From the NCBI GenBank assembly GCA_030694935.1, contig JAUYUA010000092.1, forward strand, positions 44,345-108,344: 64,000 nt of DNA, written 5' to 3'. Made by a program: the position numbers and the translations under genes. This DNA comes from Lutibacter sp. GTDB taxonomy: Bacteria; Bacteroidota; Bacteroidia; Flavobacteriales; Flavobacteriaceae. The notes beneath the pieces were generated by a model. The model was not told the origin of the DNA. It saw nothing but the letters and a program-made list of their open reading frames with translations, and searched no databases. The first letter of the stretch is position 1, and every line of letters starts with the position of its first letter. Shown piece after piece: positions 9,962 to 18,604 of the stretch.

Positions 9962-10954
9962 GTGAATTTCAGAACCAACATACAACTTCAAAAAGGAGAA
10001 AATCAAATGGATTATACTTCTAAATTGCTGTTGATTGGTTCGTGTTTTTCGGAAAATATCAGCAAAAAACTGACTTATTATAAATTTGATGTGGCCAGCA
10101 ATCCGTTTGGTATTTTGTTTAATCCAAAGGCCATTGAAACTTTAATTTTGAATTCATTAAATGAAAAAATGTACACTGAAAAGGATGTTTTTTTGTTAAA
10201 TGAACGCTGGCATTGTTTCAATGCACATTCCGATTTAAGTTCGACTGATAAAAATGAATTGCTTGAAAATTTGAATAATGCCATCAAATCAACCAATAAA
10301 CGATTACACGAATCAACTCACATCATCATTACTTTAGGTACTTCCTGGATTTATAAATTTATTGAAACTGATGCCGTTGTTGGAAATTGCCATAAAGTTT
10401 CCCAAAAAAAGTTTTCAAAAGAATTGCTGTCGGTTGATGAAATTGTGGTAACCTTAAAAAATATTTGCCTTCAAATTTCAGAAATAAATCCGAAGGCAAC
10501 CATTATTTTTACGGTTTCGCCAGTGCGCCATATCAAAGATGGTTTTGATGAAAATTCGGTGAGCAAAGCGCATTTAATAGCCGCTATTCATAACCTAATT
10601 GGTTCGAGGAAAGAAAAAATAAGTCCACTGAGTCTTTCGACTCCGCTCAAGACAGGCTTAGGCGAAGTGTATTTTCCTTCTTATGAAATAATGATGGATG
10701 ATTTGCGCGATTACCGATTTTACAACAGCGATATGATTCATCCCAATGAAACTGCCATTGATTATATTTGGGAACAATTTAAACACGTATGGATTGATGA
10801 AAATACTTTTTCTGTGATGAAAGATGTTAAAACTGTCCAAAAAGGATTGGCGCACAAACCTTTCAATCCGGATTCGGAACAACATCAGAAGTTTTTGGCC
10901 GACTTGCAACAAAAAATACAATCATTAGAAAACAAACAGAGGATTAAATTCTAA
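9962..10954 (+). CDS. GSCFA-domain protein (SGNH/GDSL-like hydrolase)
   Basis: The 330-residue protein contains the family signature GSCFSENI near residue 24, then LGTSWIY, TVSPVRHIKDG and a C-terminal block with NSDMIHPN. These correspond to SGNH-hydrolase blocks with the catalytic Ser/Cys region, Asn and Asp-His. The substrate is unknown. The start is GTG, since no in-frame ATG precedes the conserved N-terminus. An interspersed repeat sits inside the frame at about 10630-10660 (residues about 223-233) and appears to be translated as an extra loop. Confidence 0.85.
   Translation: MNFRTNIQLQKGENQMDYTSKLLLIGSCFSENISKKLTYYKFDVASNPFGILFNPKAIETLILNSLNEKMYTEKDVFLLNERWHCFNAHSDLSSTDKNELLENLNNAIKSTNKRLHESTHIIITLGTSWIYKFIETDAVVGNCHKVSQKKFSKELLSVDEIVVTLKNICLQISEINPKATIIFTVSPVRHIKDGFDENSVSKAHLIAAIHNLIGSRKEKISPLSLSTPLKTGLGEVYFPSYEIMMDDLRDYRFYNSDMIHPNETAIDYIWEQFKHVWIDENTFSVMKDVKTVQKGLAHKPFNPDSEQHQKFLADLQQKIQSLENKQRIKF
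10628..10662. repeat. Interspersed repeat embedded in the GSCFA coding sequence
   Basis: The core TTCGACTCCGCTCA (10636-10649) is identical to an intergenic copy at 27520-27533, with a partial copy at 17123-17133. Here it keeps the reading frame and encodes roughly LSLSTPLKTGL. Confidence 0.7.
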
Positions 10955-10956
10955 CA

Positions 10957-10986
10957 AAAAATAGAGGCAATTTCCTCTATTTTTTA
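10957..10986. terminator. Hairpin terminator between convergent genes
   Basis: AAAAATAGAGG and CCTCTATTTTTT flank a short loop, a strong stem with T-tract on both strands. It separates the rightward GSCFA gene from the leftward rhodanese gene. Confidence 0.8.
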
Positions 10987-11004
10987 TCTATGTTTTTTGC
11001 TTTT

Positions 11005-11316
11005 TTATTGCACAAATTTCGCAACATTTTGCCAAGGGCCGCCGTTAATAGCGTCAATTCCCTGTTGTTTTAAAAAGGAAGTTGCTTGTCCGCTTCTTGC
11101 ACCGCTTCTGCAAACCGCAATCACTTTTTTATTCATTTTTTTGATCTCTGCAACTTTCGTTGGAATGGCGTTCAACACCATATTTTTTGAGCCTTTTACG
11201 TGCCCTTCTTTAAACTCTTCAACTGTTCTTACATCAATAACAACAGCGCCTTCTTTTAAATATTCTTCAATTGAAGCTCCTGCATTTCCACCACCAAATA
11301 ATCCGAAAAAACCCAT
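11005..11316 (-). CDS. Rhodanese-like domain protein
   Basis: The 103-residue single-domain rhodanese has the active-site loop CRSGARS with its catalytic cysteine near residue 70. The N-terminal MGFFGLFGGG is a short hydrophobic leader, possibly membrane-peripheral. Such proteins carry persulfide sulfur or act in small redox relays. There is no operon partner: spacing to the hydroxylase gene downstream is over 60 bases on the far side, with a terminator on the other. Confidence 0.88.
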   Translation of the reverse strand: MGFFGLFGGGNAGASIEEYLKEGAVVIDVRTVEEFKEGHVKGSKNMVLNAIPTKVAEIKKMNKKVIAVCRSGARSGQATSFLKQQGIDAINGGPWQNVAKFVQ

Positions 11317-11383
11317 TCTTTTTAATTTTAAAATTTTGGCAAAGATAATTCAATAAAATGGTACTTAGGTAACTATAGTTACG

Positions 11384-13129
11384 CTATTTTGCAATAAGAC
11401 GAATTCCATTGACAATCAACTGTTCGTGTTTTTTATTTTTTTGAAGCTGCGTTAAATAGGCCAAAATTTCGGTTTCCGGTGTTTTATTTGATTGATAAAC
11501 AAGTTCATATATTTCCAAAGGCAATAACCAATCTGTTGGAAAATTTGCTTTTAATTTTTCAAAAACAGCTATCAATTTCTGAAAATCTACTTTCCCTGTC
11601 TTTCTCATTTCAGCAATTTCCAGATACATTTTATGCAACTTGATATCTTCTTCTGAATAAGAGATTTTGTGCGTTTTGGTCTTAGAAACTTCTCCCAGAT
11701 TCTTAAAAGAATTCACCGAAGCCGGTCCGGCATGTGCAGAAATGATGTCTTTTCCCACCGCCATATCGTAAATTCCCCATGCTGGCTGAAACAAAATTGT
11801 ATCGTTATGTGTTACCGTGCAATTTTTAAAAGAAATGAGTAAAATCTTCCCTTTTAAGTCACGTTTTCCGGTAATCACTTCGCCTTCAACTTTAACATTT
11901 CCTTCAAAAATCAAAGTGGTTTTTTTGCCTTCATAAATTCCGTAAACCTCCAAATCTTTCGGAAACATATCTTCAATGGCCAAATTGATGCCTTTTAATT
12001 TCCCTAGCGGACTTCCAAAACCTTCCAAATGATAATCGGTTCCGTGCCCAATCAATTCCTTGTCTCTGCTAGCCAAAGCTGTTGGCCCTGTTGTTTGGAG
12101 ATACACCGGTTTGTTGTTGTCATCCACAATCACATTGGAAAACACCCCCGATATTTGCAGGCCTGTGCTTAATTCAACCGTGCCAATATTTTTAGATTTT
12201 ATCAATTTTTTAACCCCGCTCAATCCGCCGGTTCTCAACGCCATTTTATTGGCAAATTCTTCCAGAACAAAACTTAAATGCGCAAAATCGGGCGTCACAA
12301 AAAGTTGCGGTTGCGGTTTGGTGATGTCGAAATTTTGCGTTGCGGCTTTTATGGAATAAGGTAATTTTTCAACATCAGCAGTCAAACATTTTTTGCTTTC
12401 ACCAATGGAAGAAAGCAATCCTGCGCCATATATTTTCGGATTATCCAAGCTTCCGATTAAACCGTATTCTACCGTCCACCAATGTAAATTCCGTATTTCC
12501 GCCATTTCAGAAAGATCGCCCATCATATTTTGCAATGTTTCCACTTTTTGCTGCGCATTTTCGATTAATTCTTCTGAAGAATTTGGATCTTCCTTTAAAA
12601 TAGAAAGCAGCCTGATGGCTTCATACATCTCATAGTCTTCCGAAGAAGAAATTGCTTTGCAGCCAATTTCCCCAAAACGGCGCAAGTATTCGGCATATTC
12701 CGGATTTGCAATAATTGGTGCGTGGCCTGCCGCCTCGTGGATAATATCGGGAGCGGGCGTATATTCAAGATGGTCAATCGTTCTGATATCCGAAGCAATC
12801 ACCAGCACATTATAAGCCTGAAATTCCATAAAAGCATTGGGCGGAATAAATCCGTCCACAGAAACTGCCGCCCATCCAATGTCTTTTAAAATACGGTTCA
12901 TGCCTTCCATTTTCGGAATTTCCTCTTCAGAAATCCCTGTTTTTTTCAAGCCTTCCAAATATGATTCGTGTGCCACTTTACTTAAAAAATCAATGTTCAT
13001 ACGCATCACATAACGCCAAACCGCCTGATTTTGGGCTGTATATTCCTCATAAGGTTGCTTCACAATAAACTGATGCAAGTGTTTTGGCAAACGTTCAGTC
13101 ACTTTATTGAATTTTATGGTGTTTTTCAT
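11384..13129 (-). CDS. Aromatic amino acid hydroxylase (phenylalanine 4-monooxygenase type), long form
   Basis: The 581-residue protein has the biopterin-dependent hydroxylase core in its N-terminal half. Iron ligands are seen in HEAAGH and in the Glu of WWTVEYGLI. The core normally spans about 300 residues; the roughly 280-residue extension is typical of Bacteroidota versions and has no recognised function. The likely reaction is phenylalanine to tyrosine with O2 and a tetrahydropterin. The gene stands alone. No pterin synthesis gene is in the window. Confidence 0.85.
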   Translation of the reverse strand: MKNTIKFNKVTERLPKHLHQFIVKQPYEEYTAQNQAVWRYVMRMNIDFLSKVAHESYLEGLKKTGISEEEIPKMEGMNRILKDIGWAAVSVDGFIPPNAFMEFQAYNVLVIASDIRTIDHLEYTPAPDIIHEAAGHAPIIANPEYAEYLRRFGEIGCKAISSSEDYEMYEAIRLLSILKEDPNSSEELIENAQQKVETLQNMMGDLSEMAEIRNLHWWTVEYGLIGSLDNPKIYGAGLLSSIGESKKCLTADVEKLPYSIKAATQNFDITKPQPQLFVTPDFAHLSFVLEEFANKMALRTGGLSGVKKLIKSKNIGTVELSTGLQISGVFSNVIVDDNNKPVYLQTTGPTALASRDKELIGHGTDYHLEGFGSPLGKLKGINLAIEDMFPKDLEVYGIYEGKKTTLIFEGNVKVEGEVITGKRDLKGKILLISFKNCTVTHNDTILFQPAWGIYDMAVGKDIISAHAGPASVNSFKNLGEVSKTKTHKISYSEEDIKLHKMYLEIAEMRKTGKVDFQKLIAVFEKLKANFPTDWLLPLEIYELVYQSNKTPETEILAYLTQLQKNKKHEQLIVNGIRLIAK

Positions 13130-13230
13130 TGGATACTATTTACGCTGTGAATTTACAATTTTTAAAAATTCTGTCATTTGATTTCTAAAAAATAACGTGA
13201 GTTGCTTATATTTAGCCAAAATATAAAAAA

Positions 13231-14001
13231 ATGTTTAAAGGGAACTCAAAAGTTAAATTATTGCTTGGCGTTGGTATTGTTTTGTTTACCTTGTTTCAAT
13301 ACTATTCAAGAAGTGAGGTTAACGAATTTACGGGCAAAAAACAACATATTTCGCTGAGCACCGATGAGGAAATTGCCATCGGATTGCAAAGTGCGCCGGA
13401 AATGGCAAAACAACATGGTGGCTTGCATCCCAATCAAAAATCCCAGGATTTGGTGGATGAAGTTGGCCAAAAATTGGTTCACAGCAGCGTTGCAAAAGAA
13501 ACGGTTTATGCCTACGATTTTCATTTATTGGCAGATTCACAAACGATGAATGCTTTTGCGCTTCCGGGCGGACAGGTTTTTATCACTTATGCTTTGTTTT
13601 CGAAATTGAAAAATGAAGACCAGTTGGCCGGTGTTTTGGGTCACGAAATTGGTCACGTTGTTGGTCGACATTCTGCAGAACGTTTGGCAAAACAAGGATT
13701 GACAGAAGGAATTTTAAGCGGGGTTGCCGTTGGTATTGACCCAAATACCGCTCAAGGTGCCGCAGCCATTGCCAATGTGATCAATTTAAGCTATGGCCGA
13801 GATGACGAATTGGAAAGTGATGAATTGGGCGTAAAATTTATGATTGATGCCGGCTATAATCCGATTGAACTGATTGGCGTGATGCAAATTTTAAAAGATG
13901 CCGCAGGTCCAAATCAGACTTCAGAAAGAATGAGCACACATCCCGATCCCGAAAACAGGATTGAAAAAATTAAAGCAGCCATTGAAAAGTATAAGAAATA
14001 A
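13231..14001 (+). CDS. M48-family zinc metallopeptidase
   Basis: The 256-residue protein has an N-terminal hydrophobic segment (KLLLGVGIVLFTLFQYY) that is a signal anchor or signal peptide. The M48 site HEIGHVVGRH lies at residues 138-147, with the downstream Glu in DDELESDELG. It is most like BepA/LoiP-type periplasmic peptidases that handle misfolded outer-membrane proteins. A second, distant M48 gene lies in the island at 51370; the two are different subfamilies, judged by their N-termini. Confidence 0.9.
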   Translation: MFKGNSKVKLLLGVGIVLFTLFQYYSRSEVNEFTGKKQHISLSTDEEIAIGLQSAPEMAKQHGGLHPNQKSQDLVDEVGQKLVHSSVAKETVYAYDFHLLADSQTMNAFALPGGQVFITYALFSKLKNEDQLAGVLGHEIGHVVGRHSAERLAKQGLTEGILSGVAVGIDPNTAQGAAAIANVINLSYGRDDELESDELGVKFMIDAGYNPIELIGVMQILKDAAGPNQTSERMSTHPDPENRIEKIKAAIEKYKK

Positions 14002-14030
14002 ACTTTTTGTCAAATCCTTCTAACATTTGA

Positions 14031-14056
14031 ACGGACAGGTCGCGACCTGTCCCTAC
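14031..14056. repeat. Palindromic interspersed repeat
   Basis: GGACAGGTCGCGACCTGTCC (14033-14052) is a perfect 20-base palindrome followed by CTAC. A decayed relative starts ACGGACAGG at 22991. It lies between the M48 gene and gpmI. Confidence 0.7.
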
Positions 14057-14131
14057 ATAATATCGCAATCGTTTTAGTAAATTTCACAAGAATTTATGAG
14101 CCATTCAAAAGCGCTTCAAATGAATACTTCG

Positions 14132-14139
14132 TATCTTTG
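14132..14139 (+). promoter_or_regulatory. Candidate -7 promoter element of gpmI
   Basis: TATCTTTG matches the Bacteroidota -7 consensus TAnnTTTG, 27 bases before the gpmI start. The -33 element is weak. Confidence 0.45.
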
Positions 14140-14166
14140 TGTTTTTCAAAATAACACCTATTTCTT

Positions 14167-15684
14167 ATGAACAAGAAAGTGATTTTAATGATTTTAGATG
14201 GCTGGGGAATTACCCAAGACCCGAAAGTTTCTGCAATTTATAATGCAAAAACCTCTTATATAGACAGTTTGTACCACAAATATGCGAATGCCAGTTTGCG
14301 CACTGATGGCGAATATGTGGGTTTGCCGGAAGGTCAAATGGGAAACAGTGAAGTTGGGCATATGAATTTAGGTGCCGGAAGAATTGTGTACCAAAACTTG
14401 GTTCGGGTGAATTTGGCGGTTAAAAACAAAACGCTTGGGAAAGAAAAGGAATTGCTTGACGCGATTTCTTACGCAAAAGAAAACAATAAAAATATTCACC
14501 TGCTGGGATTGGTTTCCGACGGAGGGATTCATTCACATATTGACCATTTAAAAGGTTTGCTGGATGTTGCTGCCGAGCACAACCTTAAAAATGTGTTTTT
14601 ACATGCATTTACCGACGGAAGGGATTGTGATCCTAAATCGGGCATAAACTTTACTGAAACCATTCAAAATTATATGAAAGAAACCACTGGCGAATTGGCA
14701 ACAATTACCGGACGTTATTTTGCAATGGACCGTGACAAACGCTGGGAACGCATAAAATTGGCTTATGATGCTGTTGTAAAATCCGAAGGAGAAAAATCGA
14801 CAAATGCATTAAAAAGTATTGAACAAAGTTATGCCAGTGATGTTACTGATGAGTTTATAAAACCCATCATTATGACCGATGAAAACGGCCAGCCAAAAAC
14901 ACAAATCAAGGCCGATGATGTGGTGATTTTCTTCAACTACAGAACCGATAGAGGGCGTGAACTTACTGAGGTTCTTACCCAAAAAGATTATCCTGATTTT
15001 GGCATGAAAACAATGCCGTTATATTATGTAACCTTAACCAGTTACGACGATACTTTCAAAAATGTACACATCATTTACGAAACGGACAATCTGGAAAATA
15101 CTTTGGGCGAAGTGTTGGAAAAAGCAGGGAAAAAACAAATCAGAATTGCGGAATCAGAAAAATATCCGCACGTTACTTTTTTCTTTTCCGGCGGAAGAGA
15201 AAAAACATTCGAAAATGAAACCCGGATTTTATGTCCGTCCCCAAAAGTTGCCACTTACGATTTAAAACCCGAAATGAGCGCTTTTGACATTCGTGATGCC
15301 ATTATCCCCGAATTGGATAAAAAAGAAGTCGATTTTGTATGTTTAAACTTTGCCAACGGCGATATGGTTGGACATACAGGCGTGATGGAAGCGGCGATAA
15401 AAGCTTGCGAAGCCGTTGATAAATGCGTGGAAGATGTGGTGGCTTCCGCCTTAAAAAACAATTATACCACCATTATCATTGCCGACCACGGGAATTGCGA
15501 AACCATGATAAATCCTGATGGTTCGCCGAACACATCACATACAACCAATCCGGTTCCGGTAATTTTGGTGGATAAAGATTTGAAACAAATTGAAGACGGC
15601 GTTTTAGGCGATATTGCACCAACCATTCTAGAACTTATGGGAATTGAAAAACCGGCAGTGATGACACGCCATTCTTTAATTTAA
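14167..15684 (+). CDS. gpmI: 2,3-bisphosphoglycerate-independent phosphoglycerate mutase
   Basis: The 505-residue enzyme interconverts 3- and 2-phosphoglycerate in glycolysis and gluconeogenesis. Alkaline-phosphatase-superfamily motifs are present: MILDGWGI at the N-terminus, the catalytic serine in GNSEVGHMNLGAGR near residue 61, DGRDCDP, and metal ligands in NFANGDMVGHTG and IADHGNCE. Length is typical (about 510). The cytoplasmic gene has its own promoter candidate and is followed closely by a thioredoxin-like gene. Confidence 0.97.
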   Translation: MNKKVILMILDGWGITQDPKVSAIYNAKTSYIDSLYHKYANASLRTDGEYVGLPEGQMGNSEVGHMNLGAGRIVYQNLVRVNLAVKNKTLGKEKELLDAISYAKENNKNIHLLGLVSDGGIHSHIDHLKGLLDVAAEHNLKNVFLHAFTDGRDCDPKSGINFTETIQNYMKETTGELATITGRYFAMDRDKRWERIKLAYDAVVKSEGEKSTNALKSIEQSYASDVTDEFIKPIIMTDENGQPKTQIKADDVVIFFNYRTDRGRELTEVLTQKDYPDFGMKTMPLYYVTLTSYDDTFKNVHIIYETDNLENTLGEVLEKAGKKQIRIAESEKYPHVTFFFSGGREKTFENETRILCPSPKVATYDLKPEMSAFDIRDAIIPELDKKEVDFVCLNFANGDMVGHTGVMEAAIKACEAVDKCVEDVVASALKNNYTTIIIADHGNCETMINPDGSPNTSHTTNPVPVILVDKDLKQIEDGVLGDIAPTILELMGIEKPAVMTRHSLI

Positions 15685-15718
15685 TTTTGTAGTTTTACGG
15701 CACATTAATTTTTTAAAA

Positions 15719-16243
15719 ATGAAAAACCTAATTTTCACTGTCTTTATATTAAGCATTATGAGTTGTTCAGCTCAAAAAAACATAGCAACCGCCATAAAAG
15801 ATCCCTCGGGAAATTTAATTGGTGTTGCCAATAAAGAAAGTTTTCTGGAGGAACCATTCAATGCTTGGTTCACACCAAATTACGATGCTTATGAAACGGA
15901 CAAAAAAGCTATTGAAAAGCTGAAACCACTTTTAAAAGAAGTAACCATAAAAGCATTTATGGGAACTTGGTGCGGAGACAGTAAAGAGCAAACGCCAATT
16001 TTATATAAAATTTTGGATGAAGCCGGTTTCAACTATAACCAGTTAGAAATGATTACGGTAAACAGAAGCAAAGTAACGCCCGATAATCTACAGGAAGGTT
16101 TAAACATTGAAAGAGTCCCTACCTTTATCGTTTACAAAAACAACAAAGAAATTGGCCGTTTTGTTGAATATCCAAGAGAATCTGTGGAAGCTGATTTGTT
16201 GAAAATTGTTAGCGGACAAGGATACAAACATTCTTACGAATAA
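15719..16243 (+). CDS. Thioredoxin-like lipoprotein with CGDS active site
   Basis: The 174-residue protein has a lipoprotein signal (SIMSC) and a thioredoxin fold. The active-site position reads GTWCGDSKEQTP instead of CxxC, leaving one cysteine, so classical disulfide oxidoreduction is unlikely. A cis-Pro region follows (ERVPTFIVYKNNKEIGR). This variant is frequent in Flavobacteriia. A role in periplasmic thiol handling or as a binding scaffold is inference. It lies 34 bases after gpmI and could be co-transcribed. Confidence 0.85.
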   Translation: MKNLIFTVFILSIMSCSAQKNIATAIKDPSGNLIGVANKESFLEEPFNAWFTPNYDAYETDKKAIEKLKPLLKEVTIKAFMGTWCGDSKEQTPILYKILDEAGFNYNQLEMITVNRSKVTPDNLQEGLNIERVPTFIVYKNNKEIGRFVEYPRESVEADLLKIVSGQGYKHSYE

Positions 16244-16259
16244 AGCCCACTAACTCCAG

Positions 16260-16817
16260 AAGGGGGAACAACAAATCATTCTTTCTTGTATCCTATTTTA
16301 GTTCTCGGTTCTTCTTTGGGTTTTTCCAGTAATTGCTGAAGCACTTCGTAAATCTCACTAAACTGCTCATTGTTTTGTGATTCCATCTGATTTATTTTTT
16401 TCATTATTTCTTCATAGTTGTTGGCCAATTTTCGAAGTTGGATAAAGGTCTCAATAATTTGCACACTCATTTTTATAGCCAATTCACTATTCAAAACACT
16501 TGAGAGCATCAATATTCCGTGCTCTGTAAATACAAAAGGAGGGTATTTTGAATGTCGCCCTCTCTTTAAGGTCGCATTTTGCGACCTTAAAGCAGCATAT
16601 TCTTCAGTTGTCAGTTCAAACATAAAAAATGCCGGAAAACGATCTATATTTCTTCTGACCTGTTCTTTTAATCTTTTAGTTTCAACATTATAAAGTTCTG
16701 CTAAATCTTTGTCCAGCATTACTTTCTGATTTCTGATTAAATAAATTTTACTCGTTATTATTTCGTCTGGAACAGCAATTTTTTCACTCATTTTTTCAAG
16801 GTTTTTTATTCCCCCTT
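16260..16817. repeat. 9-bp inverted repeat bracketing the ORF6N gene
   Basis: AAGGGGGAA at 16260-16268 and its exact complement TTCCCCCTT at 16809-16817 bracket the ORF6N coding region. They may be remnants of a mobile cassette or interspersed repeats. Confidence 0.4.
16276..16791 (-). CDS. ORF6N-domain DNA-binding protein
   Basis: The 171-residue protein contains a full ORF6N domain at about residues 8-95 (KIYLIRNQKVMLDKDLAELY, RFPAFFMFELT, FTEHGILMLSSVL). A Glu-rich helical tail with IMKKINQMESQ follows. ORF6N is a phage- and mobile-element-associated DNA-binding module that roams in Bacteroidota genomes. The ATG at 16791 is chosen because the longer frame (from 16857) would run into hypC. 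It lies downstream of hypC on the same strand but is probably a late insertion. Confidence 0.85.
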   Translation of the reverse strand: MSEKIAVPDEIITSKIYLIRNQKVMLDKDLAELYNVETKRLKEQVRRNIDRFPAFFMFELTTEEYAALRSQNATLKRGRHSKYPPFVFTEHGILMLSSVLNSELAIKMSVQIIETFIQLRKLANNYEEIMKKINQMESQNNEQFSEIYEVLQQLLEKPKEEPRTKIGYKKE

Positions 16818-16831
16818 TGTAGGCTATGGAC

Positions 16832-17077
16832 TTACTCCAAATCCTGAAGTTCCCCAAGTTGTTTTAGGATGTCAAAAGTTTTTTTTGCCTCTTCTTCATT
16901 AATGGTAGAAATGGCGGCACCAACGTGAACCAACACATAATCGCCAACATTCGCTTCAGGAACCAAAGTGAGGCTCACTTCTTTTATGATTCCGTCAAAA
17001 GACACTTTCCCCATTCTGAAAGTTTCATCCAACTGAGAAGTAATTGCTATTAATTTTCCGGGAATTGATAAACACAT
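16832..17077 (-). CDS. hypC: Hydrogenase maturation chaperone HypC
   Basis: The 81-residue HypC/HupF family protein starts with MCLSIPGKL; the essential Cys2 is exposed after methionine removal. It carries the Fe(CN)2CO precursor with HypD and delivers it to the hydrogenase large subunit. Length is typical. It is the third gene of the leftward hypA-hypB-hypC group, separated from hypB by about 95 bases of repeats. Confidence 0.95.
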   Translation of the reverse strand: MCLSIPGKLIAITSQLDETFRMGKVSFDGIIKEVSLTLVPEANVGDYVLVHVGAAISTINEEEAKKTFDILKQLGELQDLE

Positions 17078-17079
17078 GG

Positions 17080-17140
17080 TGATTTACGATTTACGATTTA
17101 TGATTTACGATTTTTCAACTGGCGACTCCGCTCTGTGACC
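17080..17140. repeat. GATTTACGATTT and CGACTCCGCTC repeats between hypB and hypC
   Basis: Three to four tandem GATTTACGATTT-like units (17084-17116) are followed by CGACTCCGCTC at 17123-17133. The same two elements, in the opposite order, occur after hypE at 27520-27567. Confidence 0.6.
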
Positions 17141-17173
17141 TTTTTAAAACTTTTAACTTTTAATATCTAATAT

Positions 17174-18001
17174 TTAACTTTTTCCCATTTCGTGTGTTAA
17201 CGAGCCTTTCAACCATTGATACCAATCTTCCATTCCTTCACCCGTAGTTGCCGAAACTTCAAAAAACAGCAATTTCGGATTTACCTGCAGCGCATATTTT
17301 TTAATATTGTCAACATTTATATTTACATAAGGCAGCAAATCTATTTTATTGATGATACAAACATCCGAAGTATAAAACATATCGGGATATTTGATGGGTT
17401 TGTCTTCACCTTCGGTGGTACTTATGATAACTACGCGTTTATTTTCTCCCAAATCGAACATGGACGGACAAACCAAATTGCCCACATTTTCAATCATTAA
17501 AATGGAATTGTCTTCAATTTTTAACTTTTTAACGGCATCATAAACCATATCGCTTTCCAAATGGCAACCTTTTCCTGTGTTTATTTGAACAACAGGAACA
17601 TCGTGCGCGGCAATTCTGTTGGCATCATTTAAAGTTTGCTGATCGCCTTCAATCACATAAAATGAAATTTCATTTTTTAAATCGGCCAAAGTGCGTTCCA
17701 GAAGCGCTGTTTTTCCAGAGCCCGGAGAACTCACCAGATTAAGTGCGAAAATGTTTTTTGCTTCAAAATAACCCCTATTTCTTGCGGCTAAAAGCTGGTT
17801 GTTTTGAAGAATGTCTCGCTCAATTTCCAAAACTTTGTGTTGATGGTCGTGTTCATGAGAATGACCATCATGATGATGATCATCGTGCGAATGAGAATGT
17901 CCGTCGTGATGATGATGATTCCCTTGAGAATGATGTTCTTCTCCAGGTTTTAAAATAACGGGACCGTTATTTTCGGTGCCGCAACCACAAGTTCCACACA
18001 T
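17174..18001 (-). CDS. hypB: Hydrogenase nickel incorporation GTPase HypB
   Basis: The 275-residue protein has three parts. An N-terminal CGTCGCG motif binds Ni with high affinity, and a His/Asp-rich tract (about residues 22-56) can store or sequester nickel. The GTPase domain carries a P-loop SSPGSGKT near residue 92 and the G4-like NKIDLLP. With HypA it inserts nickel into the large-subunit precursor. It lies 13 bases after hypA, in one operon. Confidence 0.96.
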   Translation of the reverse strand: MCGTCGCGTENNGPVILKPGEEHHSQGNHHHHDGHSHSHDDHHHDGHSHEHDHQHKVLEIERDILQNNQLLAARNRGYFEAKNIFALNLVSSPGSGKTALLERTLADLKNEISFYVIEGDQQTLNDANRIAAHDVPVVQINTGKGCHLESDMVYDAVKKLKIEDNSILMIENVGNLVCPSMFDLGENKRVVIISTTEGEDKPIKYPDMFYTSDVCIINKIDLLPYVNINVDNIKKYALQVNPKLLFFEVSATTGEGMEDWYQWLKGSLTHEMGKS

Positions 18002-18014
18002 ATTTAAATTTGTT

Positions 18015-18356
18015 TTAAATGACTTCCAATGCTTTTACCCTCAATTCTTTTCCCTGCAAAATACTTTTAAAATAACTTTGGCAATAGGGGCAAGGATCAT
18101 ATAAATTTTCCATTTCAAATTCCGTATCGCAATCAACGCACTTTCCTTTTCCTTTAATCACAATAATTTCTTTTTCGGCAAATTCAAGGACAGTATCCTT
18201 TATGGCCGATTCCCATATAAAGTTTAAAGAATCAAGTTCAATACCCGACAAAACACCTATTTCAAGCTCAATTTTTGTAACGCTGTTTGCCTTTGCTTTC
18301 GCTGTTTCATCTTCGGCAATCTTAACAATTCCCAATGCTATGGATAGTTCGTGCAT
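18015..18356 (-). CDS. hypA: Hydrogenase nickel chaperone HypA
   Basis: The 113-residue protein starts MHELSIA; His2 is the nickel ligand of the family. The zinc site is formed by CVDC and CPYC pairs near residues 73 and 92. It delivers nickel to hydrogenase together with HypB. First gene of the leftward hyp operon, divergent from the hydrogenase structural genes. Confidence 0.96.
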   Translation of the reverse strand: MHELSIALGIVKIAEDETAKAKANSVTKIELEIGVLSGIELDSLNFIWESAIKDTVLEFAEKEIIVIKGKGKCVDCDTEFEMENLYDPCPYCQSYFKSILQGKELRVKALEVI

Positions 18357-18446
18357 AATTAAAAAATGCGTTTAAAATCAAATTTACAAATTATCTTCAA
18401 ATAAATAGGTGAATCTATTTTTTCTCCCACTATTTTTATTTGGTTT

Positions 18447-18478
18447 AAATAAGGATTAAAGCTTTATTTACCTTATTT
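18447..18478. promoter_or_regulatory. Inverted repeat in the hypA / hydrogenase divergent region (possible operator)
   Basis: AAATAAGG (18447-18454) and CCTTATTT (18471-18478) are perfect inverted 8-mers spaced by 16 bases. A second palindrome, TAAAGCTTTA, lies at 18457-18466. Two nested dyads in a divergent promoter suggest regulator binding; no regulator gene is next to it. Confidence 0.4.
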
Positions 18479-18539
18479 TAAATCGTTCTAAATTAGAGGG
18501 TTAACATAAATTTATTCAAAAAAATTTGTACTTTCGATT

Positions 18540-18565
18540 TGTGCTTTTTTCAATCGGAAAGCACA
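18540..18565 (+). promoter_or_regulatory. 5' leader hairpin before the hydrogenase small subunit
   Basis: TGTGCTTT and AAAGCACA pair as an 8-bp stem with a ten-base loop, 39 bases ahead of the start codon. A promoter-like TACTTTCG lies just upstream at 18529-18536, so the hairpin would sit in the mRNA leader. Confidence 0.4.
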
Positions 18566-18604
18566 CGAGTAAAAAGTCTTTGTCATTACTTAAAAACTTT
18601 ACTT

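Noticed and set aside
18539..18604. Earlier TTG start for the hydrogenase small subunit
   Set aside because: It would run through a leader hairpin and displace the Tat motif; the ATG at 18605 gives a normal Tat signal.
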